Of a stretch of 64,000 nt of DNA, positions 27,147 to 35,982 are shown in pieces. Each line of letters begins with the position of its first letter. Within the stretch, counting starts at the first letter, position 1. The position numbers and the translations under genes were made by a program. Source of the DNA: NIOZ-UU13 sp964417935 (lineage in GTDB: Bacteria > Planctomycetota > Phycisphaerae > Sedimentisphaerales > Anaerobacaceae); NCBI GenBank assembly GCA_964417935.1, contig CAYQKF010000004.1:24195-88194 (forward strand), given 5' to 3'. Under the pieces are notes generated by a model, which had not been told where the DNA came from, did not search any database, and was given only the letters and a program-made list of their open reading frames with translations.

Positions 27147-29711
27147 CTAAGACGCCGGATTTCCTTCAGCCACTGCGCCCGGCAAGACGGATAGCTTCTC
27201 AATAAGCTTTTTTGCCGCCTTGAACTCCGGGCGAAGACGCAGGCATATCCTTGCCTCGTGGATCGCCTCGGGTATTCTGTTTGTCTCTGCAAGCAGCCTT
27301 GCCAGTGCAAGTCGCCATTGGACCTGGCCATAATTCAAAGCAAGTGCCCGCCGGTAATATTCTATTGCCGCTTCGTTATCATTTTCTTTTCTGCAAATAT
27401 TCGCCAGGGAAGCAAATGCCCAGGCTGGAGCACGGGCCTTCTGGCATTTAGCTTTGAGAAATTCTATTATCTTGGCTTGTGCCTTCTTTGCGATATCATT
27501 ATTCTCTTTGGTTTTAGCAAAGATATTAGCTACATAACGTAACCGGCCCACATTGTCACCGGCAATTGCTAAGGCCATGTCGGGTCGGCTCACCTGGTTG
27601 ATATAGACATCAGCAACGCCTCTGAAAAATCTGTCGTCAAGCTTAATAGATCTGCTGAATTTTTCAAATGAGGCATCGATTTGTTGTTCTTCAACATCGA
27701 GAAGGCCGGCTACGAAACAGGTTGTGGGGTCGCAAGGTGCGAGTTGAAAACCTTTTCGTATATGCTCTGCGCCATTTGGGTCGTCTAAGACAAATTTTTC
27801 AAGCTGGCCGAGAACACAATAGGTTGCCCCAAAAGTGGGACACAAGGTTCGCGCCCGATGGAGTTCGTCAACAATCTGTTGCGCGAACGCTAAGGTCTGT
27901 GGTGTTATAATTACTTCGCCGGTCTTTCGATCAGTTATCCGGCTGATAGATTGCCAGCGATAGACATTCAGCCAGTGGCGGTATTTTATGTTACCCGGTT
28001 GATAATTTGACGCCTTCAGTGCGCTGGAAATCAACAAAGTATATTCTTCATTTGTACCGGCCCCGGTCTGTTCGCTGAGCAGAGCTTTCTTCCAGTGGGC
28101 TTCGGCAAGGCGGGCACTATTGGCACCGAGCAAGGCCCAGACCCAAACTCCTGATACGCAAACTAAGGCGGCAACACGAATACCTCTAAACCTTTGGGAT
28201 GTTTCAATAACTTTTGCAGTCGGTTTATTCCTTTGTCCTATACCGACCAGAGCCAACAGCAGCGCACAGGACACTCCTGAAAGCAGCGCATTGGCAGGCA
28301 GGTGTTGGCCAAAGTCACTTAAGCTATGCAGCATTATAGCAAGAAGGCCGAAGCCAAGGCCGTAGGCTGCTGAGTGAATCGGCATTGACGCGTTTGGGTT
28401 CCCGCCTTGCGGGGTCCCTCTTACATTGCGAGCATAACTTGCCCACACAAAAATTGCGAAGACTACCAAAGCTGCCAGGCCTATAAGGCCGGTTTCCTCT
28501 GCGGCCTGGGCATACTCGTTTTCCGCATGGACTGCCAAGCTGGGTATAGTAGAGCGGTCGAACATTGGATAGACCACTTCATGCGTGCCAAGTCCCGTTC
28601 CCAACAAAGGGAATCGTCTGAAAGATACCGATAAATCTTTAAGGATTTGCCATCGCCCTTCATATCCGTGTAGTGCTCGAAGGGTAGCCAGCCGGTCATA
28701 GACCGCGTCGAAACCTATATAGAGTACACAGATAAATGCCCCAAGCGCCATCAAGGTCATTATCCAGCCCCCGCCCTTAAGAGACCGTCGCGAGGTAACG
28801 ACCAAGGTGGTAAAGCCTGCTGCGATAAGCATGCTGACCATCCCGCCGCGGGTCAGTGCCAAGAAAACCGTAGCCGCACCGATAATTATCATTGCCGGAA
28901 GGAACCATATCACCTTAGCATCAGGAGAACTAATGTACTCGAAGACAAGGGGCGGTGTGATTCTTTTTCCTGCGAAGGCTTCATGGACCTTTACCATAAC
29001 CAGACCAAGGGCAGCCCCGATACATAAGTTCATAAATTGGCCGTAGTGGCTGTGGTGGATAAAAGGACCAGAGTAAGCTTGACCCGACCCGGTTGGCACG
29101 CACCAGTATATTTGCCCGTTTCCGAAAAGGTTCTGTGCAAGCGCAAGTACGGCGATTGAGCCTCCTATGACGACAATCGCCGCCAGAAGCCGCTTTATCT
29201 GTTCTTCTCGACGGTATATGTTTACAACCACAAAGAAGACCGCTGCTACTGCAAGCACTAATCGCAGGTTTTGTTTTGTGGCCTGCGGATAAAAGCTAAG
29301 GGCCATAAACCTAAGCAAGGATCCGGAATTAGGCAAATCGCTCAAAAGCGCCTTCTTGGTTGCTGCGGTTCCCGGGGAAATTGCGCTTAACACACCGCTC
29401 GGTAGAGCGATAAGCTGAAATACTGCTACAAAGATAAATAGTGCTACCGGAATGTATGCCCACGACCAAATGAGACGTGTGTTTTCTTCATAGACAAGCT
29501 TCAACACAAAGCAGACCGAAATAGCCGCCGCAAGGGCTAATACAACCTCCTCGCTCCAGGCCTCCACTGCACCAAAAGCAAGAGGCATAAATGCCAGAAG
29601 CGATATAAGCAGCCATTCGATTACCTTATCGAACCCGCTTAAGGGAACATCGATAGTGCTGAGATGGATACATCCGCTTCTGACAGGCGGATTGATTCGG
29701 TTTTCCCTCAT
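27147..29711 (-). CDS. O-antigen ligase/polymerase domain protein with C-terminal TPRs
   Basis: This 854-residue protein starts with about 12 membrane segments. The O-antigen-ligase-type core contains GPFIHHSHYGQF near residue 217 and FPLLGTGLGTHEVVYPMF in the large periplasmic loop near 365, with the conserved His and Gly residues of Wzy_C proteins. After residue 560 the chain is soluble and helical with tetratricopeptide-like units (for example NEAAIEYYRRALALNYGQVQ and IPEAIHEARICLRLRPEF). It probably joins or polymerises exported repeats on the periplasmic face, with the TPR part binding partners. It ends far from the next gene (166 bases) and its start overlaps the PHP phosphatase gene by four bases. 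Confidence 0.85.
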   Translation of the reverse strand: MRENRINPPVRSGCIHLSTIDVPLSGFDKVIEWLLISLLAFMPLAFGAVEAWSEEVVLALAAAISVCFVLKLVYEENTRLIWSWAYIPVALFIFVAVFQLIALPSGVLSAISPGTAATKKALLSDLPNSGSLLRFMALSFYPQATKQNLRLVLAVAAVFFVVVNIYRREEQIKRLLAAIVVIGGSIAVLALAQNLFGNGQIYWCVPTGSGQAYSGPFIHHSHYGQFMNLCIGAALGLVMVKVHEAFAGKRITPPLVFEYISSPDAKVIWFLPAMIIIGAATVFLALTRGGMVSMLIAAGFTTLVVTSRRSLKGGGWIMTLMALGAFICVLYIGFDAVYDRLATLRALHGYEGRWQILKDLSVSFRRFPLLGTGLGTHEVVYPMFDRSTIPSLAVHAENEYAQAAEETGLIGLAALVVFAIFVWASYARNVRGTPQGGNPNASMPIHSAAYGLGFGLLAIMLHSLSDFGQHLPANALLSGVSCALLLALVGIGQRNKPTAKVIETSQRFRGIRVAALVCVSGVWVWALLGANSARLAEAHWKKALLSEQTGAGTNEEYTLLISSALKASNYQPGNIKYRHWLNVYRWQSISRITDRKTGEVIITPQTLAFAQQIVDELHRARTLCPTFGATYCVLGQLEKFVLDDPNGAEHIRKGFQLAPCDPTTCFVAGLLDVEEQQIDASFEKFSRSIKLDDRFFRGVADVYINQVSRPDMALAIAGDNVGRLRYVANIFAKTKENNDIAKKAQAKIIEFLKAKCQKARAPAWAFASLANICRKENDNEAAIEYYRRALALNYGQVQWRLALARLLAETNRIPEAIHEARICLRLRPEFKAAKKLIEKLSVLPGAVAEGNPAS

Positions 29712-30538
29712 CGGTCCGCCTCCTGCTGGTTATGTCTATAAACCGGCACTATCTCCTGGCCGTTTACTACCCTTGATGGATTTTCAATGCAGACCAGATG
29801 AGCGAGGTTTTTACCCAGCCTTGTGCTTATACGCCCAAAAGCAGCTTTCATCCGTGGCCTACGAACATTAATATCGTGTGAATCCGTCGCCACGAGTCTC
29901 GCCAAGCCCGATCTTAGAAAGTCCCACGCAGCTCTCTGGACTTTCGAGCCAAAATCACCCACCAGACTGGATGCGGTTATCTGCAGGTGGGCAGAGTGCT
30001 CAAGCCATCTAAGCAGCACCTGATGCTGCGTTGCCGGTAGAGCGATTTTTTCGGCATGTGATATGACAGATTGGATACCCATAGAAGCAAGTTCTATAAG
30101 CAGCGGCTCAATATCTATAAAGACGTGGCGTGGAAGTTCGAGAAGGATATATCTGCCGCCATCGGCAAGTGTCAGTATTTTATCAGCCCTTAGAAGCTGA
30201 CAGACCCTTTCATCCACCCGAACCTCGCCTCCGGGGACGACCTTAAGTGGAACGCCGTTGTTTCTGAGCGACTCGTTTAGTCCACTGACAGCCTCTTTCA
30301 CTCTTGCCGTTTCGTTGCAACCCTCGAAGCGGCCAAGCTGGTGTGGAGTTGCCACCACGGTAGCTATGTCATCCTCGGCCAGCCTCCGGCACAGTGCAAG
30401 TGACTCTGCCATTGTAGTAGGCCCATCATCAAGGCCGGCCAGGCAGTGGCAGTGGATATCCGTGAATTTCTCCCATCTGTACACTTTGGGATGGTCATTT
30501 TGAGCGTCAATGTAGTTGGCGTTCACAGAGTCTATCAT
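29708..30538 (-). CDS. CpsB/YwqE-type PHP-domain protein-tyrosine phosphatase
   Basis: This 276-residue PHP-fold metalloenzyme shows the metal ligands DIHCHCLAGLDDGP near residues 27-40, VVATPHQLGRF, SHAEKI and the late LVATDSHD. In Gram-positive and some Gram-negative capsule systems this family dephosphorylates the tyrosine-rich tail of the BY-kinase and so sets chain length and output. The kinase partner with such a tail is encoded directly upstream (30578-32767). Its stop overlaps the start of the ligase gene by four bases. Confidence 0.9.
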   Translation of the reverse strand: MIDSVNANYIDAQNDHPKVYRWEKFTDIHCHCLAGLDDGPTTMAESLALCRRLAEDDIATVVATPHQLGRFEGCNETARVKEAVSGLNESLRNNGVPLKVVPGGEVRVDERVCQLLRADKILTLADGGRYILLELPRHVFIDIEPLLIELASMGIQSVISHAEKIALPATQHQVLLRWLEHSAHLQITASSLVGDFGSKVQRAAWDFLRSGLARLVATDSHDINVRRPRMKAAFGRISTRLGKNLAHLVCIENPSRVVNGQEIVPVYRHNQQEADR

Positions 30539-30577
30539 CTGCTGTCCCTAATCATTTGAGCTTGCATAACTACCGGG

Positions 30578-32767
30578 TCATTCCATAACCGCCACAGGTT
30601 TTATATCGCCGGCCTTTTTCTTTTTGCGGCGACCGTAGTTGTAATAGCCGTAGTAGCCGTAGTACCCGTAGCGGCTGTGCTTTGAAACATCGTTTACAAC
30701 CGCTCCGAGGATGCGTGCGCCGACACTCATCAATCCATCCCGAGCATGTTGGCTGGTCTTTCTGTTCGATTTGTCCGCCCTCATTACCAGAAGTGTTATA
30801 TCGGAGACTGCAGCAAGTATCTGGGCGTCGGTAACGGGCATAACCGGTGGTGAATCGATAATGACACGGTCATACATGTTCGAGAGATCCTCCAGGAGTT
30901 TTGCAAAGCTTTTGCTATTAAGTATCTCGGATGGATTGGGCACATCCGGGCCACACGTCAGCAGTTGCAGACCTTGAATTTTGGTAGGCTGGATGGCTTC
31001 TTCCAGTGTCGTAGTCCCGGCAAGCACGCTGCTGAGCCCTATTTCTTCATGGTTGACTTCGAAAATCTTATGTTGCATAGGCTTTCGGAAATCGGCATCG
31101 AGGATGAGAGTCTTTTGGCCGGCCTGGGCCAGTGCAATGCCCAGGTTACTGACTAAAGTAGTCTTACCATCGGCTGCTGCAGGGGAGGTGACGAGTATTG
31201 TTTTTGCCTCGCCCTTTGGCACGCCGAAAAACACGGCTGTACGTATCGTCCGATAGGCTTCCGCTGCACGGGAGTTCGAGTCCCGATGTACTTTCTGGCC
31301 TCGGGCTACGATGCTTTGTCTTCTGGACATTGATGGCACCGCGCCCAGAATCGGAACGCCAAGGACAATTGATATCTCCTCGGCAGTTCGCAGCCTCTGG
31401 TCCACCCAGTCGCGAAGAAGTGCCAGTCCACCGCCGAGCATAAGGCCAAGAACCAGTGCGATAGCCATATATCTGGCCTTCTGGGGGCTTGACGGTTTGT
31501 CGGAAGGGCGGGCAGCTTCAAGTATGTTTATGTTAAGGGCACCGACATCCTCGGTAACGTTGATTTCCTTTATACGGTCATCAAGAATGTCGCAAAGTTT
31601 CTTGGTCTGTTCCCAGTCGGACTCCAGTATCGTGTACTGAGCGAGTTGCTCGTTAAGGGCAATGGCCTGCCGGCGCTGCTCTTCAAAGTCACTGGTGATC
31701 TGTTCTTCCTTCTCCTTCACTGCCAGGTACTGCTGTCTGGTAATGGCCAACTGAGCCGCGGCGAATTCTCTGTCAATGTTGGCAAGCCCGTTCTCAACTT
31801 GGGCAACCTTCTCCTGCAGTGCCTGCATCGATGGATGGTCGGGCGTAACCTGCCGGCCAAGATCGGCAAGCTGGAACTGAAGCTGCTTGAGTTCTGTTTT
31901 GAGCCGAGTCCTTTCATTAGCGGTGGAGATATAGCTGCCTTTGGCCCTTTCAGTCTCTACGAACTGCTTGAGCTTGGTAGAGTCCGTTACCATTAACTTC
32001 GTAGTCTCATAGGCAGATTTGGCCTCAATAGTTTGAAGCTGGGCCTGTGTCTTCGCCTCAGACAGGCGGTCAAGCCTGTCGAGTATAATGTTGCTACTGC
32101 GGTTCTCAAAGGCCAGGGCGATATTGTTCTTCTTGAAATCCATCATTGTCTTGAGCTTCTGCGCAAGCTCAGTATCCCTTTCTACTTTTTCATTCTGGAG
32201 TATTTTCATGACCTCTTCAGCTGTGCTGCGCTTGCGGCTCGTATGATATGTTATATAGGAATCCACGACTGCGTTTACCAGTTGTGCCGCTTCAGCCGGT
32301 TCAGGTGAATCAGAAGATACACTGATAATATCGTCTTTTTTGCCTACTGAGACATCAAGCCCCTTTTTCTTCAGATAAACAATTGGATTGTCAACATTAT
32401 GAAAAATATTCATCTGTTTTACACCGGACTTTTCGAGGGCGGAAGAAAGTATAGGAGTTGATTTGAGCAACTCCGCCTGGGTATAGAGGTAATTCTTGGA
32501 TTGTGTCATTACCCCTTCGGCCTCTTCAAGAATCCTTGGGCCGCTCTGCTCAACGTATATCCTCGATATGCTGGTATAAATTGGCGTAGCTTTCGAGAGA
32601 TAAGTGAAAGCTCCTCCCAGAGATGCAATCGTTGTAAGCAATATGATCCAGCGGCTCCGCCATATTATTTGCATCAGGCTCTCGGACATTAATCTGGTTA
32701 CTTGTGGCACTTCAACATACGTCTTTTTTTGCTCCGCCATTCTGTTATTTTCACCCTGGTTTATCAC
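30578..32767 (-). CDS. Wzz chain-length determinant fused to BY-kinase (Wzc-like)
   Basis: This 729-residue protein has a Wzz domain with membrane helices near residues 38-58 and 432-452 around a long coiled-coil periplasmic part. A cytoplasmic tyrosine kinase follows: Walker A SPAAADGKTT at 528-537, A' motif ILDADFRKP at 555-563, Walker B IIDSPPVMP, then a tyrosine cluster YGYYGYYGYYNYG just before the lysine-rich end. It controls polymer length and export through the outer-membrane partner encoded upstream, and its tail is the expected substrate of the CpsB-like phosphatase. The start is a GTG at 32767 with GGGGAG six bases upstream; the ATG nine codons later has a weaker site. Confidence 0.92.
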   Translation of the reverse strand: MINQGENNRMAEQKKTYVEVPQVTRLMSESLMQIIWRSRWIILLTTIASLGGAFTYLSKATPIYTSISRIYVEQSGPRILEEAEGVMTQSKNYLYTQAELLKSTPILSSALEKSGVKQMNIFHNVDNPIVYLKKKGLDVSVGKKDDIISVSSDSPEPAEAAQLVNAVVDSYITYHTSRKRSTAEEVMKILQNEKVERDTELAQKLKTMMDFKKNNIALAFENRSSNIILDRLDRLSEAKTQAQLQTIEAKSAYETTKLMVTDSTKLKQFVETERAKGSYISTANERTRLKTELKQLQFQLADLGRQVTPDHPSMQALQEKVAQVENGLANIDREFAAAQLAITRQQYLAVKEKEEQITSDFEEQRRQAIALNEQLAQYTILESDWEQTKKLCDILDDRIKEINVTEDVGALNINILEAARPSDKPSSPQKARYMAIALVLGLMLGGGLALLRDWVDQRLRTAEEISIVLGVPILGAVPSMSRRQSIVARGQKVHRDSNSRAAEAYRTIRTAVFFGVPKGEAKTILVTSPAAADGKTTLVSNLGIALAQAGQKTLILDADFRKPMQHKIFEVNHEEIGLSSVLAGTTTLEEAIQPTKIQGLQLLTCGPDVPNPSEILNSKSFAKLLEDLSNMYDRVIIDSPPVMPVTDAQILAAVSDITLLVMRADKSNRKTSQHARDGLMSVGARILGAVVNDVSKHSRYGYYGYYGYYNYGRRKKKKAGDIKPVAVME

Positions 32768-32812
32768 GTTATTCTCCCCTGTCTTTTATAATTCCATGCG
32801 TTTAGTTTGTTT

Positions 32813-34534
32813 CTATCTATCCTGTTGGTTAAACACATCTAACGGTGTGTAAACACCAAAGTTGATCCTGAATACCCTGTCTAAGAACAGCTTTGTACGT
32901 GTTCTGGGCGTATGTTCCACAGCAATAATGTCACCGGGTTTTATTAAGGTACTTAGAGCATTTGTCAGCTGTGAATCGTCAACAATTTTGAAAACCGCTC
33001 TGACAACCGTGTTGTCCGGCTTTAGGCGGTAAACAGTGGCGTAGCGGGGCTCGGTAGCTTGGTCCAGCCCGCCGGCAAAGCCCAATGCCTGCATAAGGTT
33101 ATACCGGACATCCGGCGGATATTGAAAGTTGCCGGGCTTGTTAACCAGTCCGACGACCGTAAACAGCGGCTGCTCAAGCCGTTCGACAGTGACACTGTCA
33201 CCGTCCTGCAGTGCAACGTCGGCAAAGGGGATATTAAGCCCCTTGACCGGCAGAACAAGAGGTTTGTTAAGTTGACCAAACTCGGTTTTTTCCCTGTATT
33301 CCGGTTTTTTCCCCTGACCAAATGTATCGATGAGTTCCTGATACTTTTCAACAAGCTGTTGATATAATGCCTCGTCTGCGGCGTTGTTTTGCTCTGAGTC
33401 ATTCAAGTCCGGCTCTGTATTTGGGTTTATATCTTCGTCTGCAAAACCACCGGCAAGCAGAATCTGTTCAATTTTAAGTTCTGCGTTTGGATTCATTCTG
33501 TTATCCGTAGTTTTGTTTTGACTTTTGCAGATACCGGAGCCGGGTTTGAGCATATCCGCCAGTGCACAGAGCCTTTGATTCACTTTGCCGGTTGAAACGC
33601 GCGAATCCTTCTGCGCTAATGTCCTCAATATAACTTCTCTTTCGGTTTCGCTGGTTATGTCTAACTGTTCGGTAAGCATGATTGTTCCGTCATGCCTAAT
33701 AATATCCAGCTTACCTTTTGTGCTTGAGAGAGTCGGTTGTTCGAAAGTCAACTGAACCTCGATTTCATTAAAGGCCGGATAACGTGCAGATGGCACCGCC
33801 AACATGGTTTCCCTTGGCCTTATTGGTCGTTCAATTGTCTGTTCTGTTGTCTTTTCCAAATTCGCTCCGGGTATTTTCACATTGTTAAGCACAGTTTCGT
33901 CGGGGTGAATTATGCGAATAAGAGATGCTCCTTTATCAATTATACCGCCGGCTTCCATGAGAAGCGCAACAAGAGACATCTTGTCACTGCGCAGCTCGTA
34001 TATCCCCGGCTTCTCAACTGCCCCGGTAACAGAAACCTTGGCCGTTTTGTATTCCAGTATTCGGGCAAACACGGAGGGCCGAGTTACAGCATACTTGGGA
34101 TAGTACGCATCGATAACGGCGGATTCTATCTCGGCCAGAGACTTTTCCGCCGCCTCGATTTCACCAACTATCGGAAGTGTGATGGTCCCCCTTTGACTAA
34201 CCCGGCATACATACGGGGTAGATTGTTCAGGAGTCTCTGACTCCTTGGCTGTAACGACCCGCAATATGGTTGGCATGGTCAGTTCCAGCACGTCACCCGG
34301 CACAATACGATAGGCCCCTCCACCTATCTTGGCTCTCACCAGACGATCCATATCTACACTGGGACGTGCAGGGCCGGCATGTTCGAATTCCATCAACTGC
34401 GCAGCAGAAGGCAGAATAACTTGGTCTTTGCACCCGATTAAGTAGATGGATAGTAATAAGGTCAGAAAGAGACAATAGACGATACGTGTCTTTGATATGT
34501 GCGCAATAAAAGAACTAAATTTCACGAAGTTCAC
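32813..34534 (-). CDS. Wza-like polysaccharide export lipoprotein
   Basis: This 573-residue protein has a lipoprotein-type signal (hydrophobic segment, then IYLIGC). The polysaccharide export domain begins at YRIVPGDVLELTM near residue 75 and continues with CRVSQRGTITLPIVGEI and YAVTRPSVFARI. At least two SLBB domains follow (VTGAVEKPGIYELRSDKMSL and FTVVGLVNKPGNFQYPPDVRYNLMQALG). It forms the periplasmic/outer-membrane channel for the polymer. The start is GTG at 34534, supported by GGAGGAGG nine bases upstream. A spacer of about 170 residues between the SLBB units makes it longer than E. coli Wza (about 380). Confidence 0.9.
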   Translation of the reverse strand: MNFVKFSSFIAHISKTRIVYCLFLTLLLSIYLIGCKDQVILPSAAQLMEFEHAGPARPSVDMDRLVRAKIGGGAYRIVPGDVLELTMPTILRVVTAKESETPEQSTPYVCRVSQRGTITLPIVGEIEAAEKSLAEIESAVIDAYYPKYAVTRPSVFARILEYKTAKVSVTGAVEKPGIYELRSDKMSLVALLMEAGGIIDKGASLIRIIHPDETVLNNVKIPGANLEKTTEQTIERPIRPRETMLAVPSARYPAFNEIEVQLTFEQPTLSSTKGKLDIIRHDGTIMLTEQLDITSETEREVILRTLAQKDSRVSTGKVNQRLCALADMLKPGSGICKSQNKTTDNRMNPNAELKIEQILLAGGFADEDINPNTEPDLNDSEQNNAADEALYQQLVEKYQELIDTFGQGKKPEYREKTEFGQLNKPLVLPVKGLNIPFADVALQDGDSVTVERLEQPLFTVVGLVNKPGNFQYPPDVRYNLMQALGFAGGLDQATEPRYATVYRLKPDNTVVRAVFKIVDDSQLTNALSTLIKPGDIIAVEHTPRTRTKLFLDRVFRINFGVYTPLDVFNQQDR

Positions 34535-34614
34535 TTTTAGATACCTCCTCCATAATACTTACGAAGTGCCGTCATCCTCATACGCCACTACGCTTTAAAT
34601 TATTAAACGATCAA

Positions 34615-34635
34615 GGCTTTTATCCTCAAAAAGCC
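34615..34635 (-). terminator. Hairpin between the first gene and the wza-like gene (possible attenuator)
   Basis: GGCTTTT (34615-34621) pairs with AAAAGCC (34629-34635) around a 7-base loop. On the minus strand it lies about 155 bases after the first gene's stop and about 80 before the export gene. There is no U run after it, so it is a weak candidate for an attenuator that the locus NusG paralogue might overcome. Confidence 0.3.
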
Positions 34636-34788
34636 ATATAGAAGTCAGTTTAACCCGTCCCTGTATCTACATCTTATTTTCCTGCAATATTTGTCCAGGG
34701 AAGTTACAAACGATTTTTCCAATATCACCGAGACAATAAATAATCGACTGATAAGATATATAGTTTATATAATCGTTACGATCGCAAT

Positions 34789-35118
34789 TCAGGGAAGCAC
34801 AAGAGACGGCCGGAAAGAACCTCGCGTTGCCGGTCTCAATGGTATGTATATTGGAGGCCGCGTTTCCGGAACGGTTAAGACACCTGTGCTCGAGCTATCT
34901 TCTATTACCGGAGAGATAGTGCTCAGCGCGAAGGGATCGAAAGAGCTTGTCTGGCTGGAAAGCATCTCATTGGTATTGTTGTCTGTCTTATTCGAAGCTG
35001 CGTGCGGTGCAGCGCCAAGCCCTACCATAACCGCTAAAACCAATGCTCCTAACAGTAATAGTATTTTAGACTTAAAACTGAATTTGCTTTTGTTACTCCT
35101 TAAACACGAGTTTTTCAT
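34789..35118 (-). CDS. Small secreted protein of unknown function at the head of the locus
   Basis: The 109-residue protein has a basic start, a strong hydrophobic segment (ILLLLGALVLAVMVGLGA) and an AAPHA cleavage region. A Ser/Thr/Asn-rich mature part follows, ending in a proline- and arginine-rich tail (RPPIYIPLRPATRGSFRP). GGAGGAGGTG directly before the ATG is one of the best ribosome sites in the window, so I accept it as a real gene despite no recognised family. It is the first gene of the minus-strand polysaccharide locus, 254 bases upstream of the wza-like gene. An envelope or matrix role is only a guess. A longer plus-strand ORF over the same bases (34691-35137) lacks such a site and is rejected. 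Confidence 0.72.
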   Translation of the reverse strand: MKNSCLRSNKSKFSFKSKILLLLGALVLAVMVGLGAAPHAASNKTDNNTNEMLSSQTSSFDPFALSTISPVIEDSSSTGVLTVPETRPPIYIPLRPATRGSFRPSLVLP

Positions 35119-35910
35119 TTCACCTCCTCCATTGTAATCCCGGCAACAGCTAAGTATTTGTGTTTATTTTCTGAACTCAGTTGCTCGTTAATCTAAGCCG
35201 GTTCTTTGCCGGAATCACATGTAATTCGCATCTCTCCTCTGGTCGGGGCCAGCACTATTGCATCAGGAGCGTCACCCGTGCAGCCAGAAGCACGCTGAAT
35301 TCCGCGGAAGTCTGATACCCAGCTTTCCCAGCAGCTTCATAGGTGTGGGCTAATCACGACTTCGCAGAGGCAAAGTGCCCCCGAGTCAATAGTGTACACC
35401 TTTCGCATTTCTCTGCGATAAGTAAAGACATATATAGGAAGGACCCTCACTCCGGCTCCTCCAATCTTTTTCTTGACAGGGTATGCAGAGTTTTGCGACT
35501 TTTCATCATCCTTTTCCCTGCCTAATTTAGATACATCCTATCATATAAAGCAAGAAACGTCAAGGTTTTTTTATTAAATTTTTATGTATATATTCGAGGA
35601 AGCAGCGTTTTATGCTGTTTATCAAGCTTTTCTCTGCCCTCAAAAGCTGGAAAAAATCATCGTTTTGCCAATGAATCCCTGTTTTTGGCCCAATGAACGT
35701 CATTTTGCCACCTATACTTACATTTTTTCAAGACTTTCTTGCACTTACCCAACCGCAGAGGCTTGAAAAATACGGGCCGAAAATCGGTGCTTTTGCTCCT
35801 CGGACAAAGGTAATACTATATGATTCTTTTTTATATGGCCTTTCATACACGGGAAATGGATTTGACAATATAGCACTAATCCTTAAAATAACATGTTAGC
35901 AAAGTTTTTT
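35119..35910. other. Long leader/promoter region of the polysaccharide locus
   Basis: There are about 790 bases without a supported gene between the first polysaccharide gene (minus) and tRNA-Gly (plus). The region must hold the main promoter for the locus, but I cannot place -35/-10 boxes with confidence. There is an inverted repeat TCGCAGAG (35362-35369) / CTCTGCGA (35411-35418) about 245-300 bases upstream of the first start codon, in a G+C-richer stretch that could fold. Beyond about 35520 the sequence becomes A+T-rich. Confidence 0.4.
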
Positions 35911-35982
35911 GCGGGCGTAATTCAGTGGTAGAATGTCAGCTTCCCAAGCTGGACGTCGAGGGTTCGAATCCCTTCGCCCGCT
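35911..35982 (+). tRNA. tRNA-Gly (anticodon CCC)
   Basis: A full cloverleaf can be folded. Acceptor stem GCGGGCG (35911-35917) pairs with CGCCCGC (35975-35981). The D arm is ATTC/GAAT, the anticodon stem TCAGC/GCTGG holds the loop TTCCCAA with anticodon CCC, and the T arm is GAGGG/CCCTT around TTCGAAT. The discriminator is T at 35982, CCA is not encoded, and a run of seven T follows, which may end transcription. The minus strand is read by the end of the DUF4432 ORF. Confidence 0.95.

Noticed and set aside
34691..35137. 148-codon plus-strand ORF opposite the small secreted protein
   Set aside because: It lacks a ribosome site, while the minus-strand gene has a near-perfect one and a signal peptide.
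35362..35418. c-di-GMP riboswitch in the polysaccharide leader
   Set aside because: The class I consensus core (CACGCACAGGGCAAACC, GGGACGCAAAGCC) is not present; only a short inverted repeat is seen.
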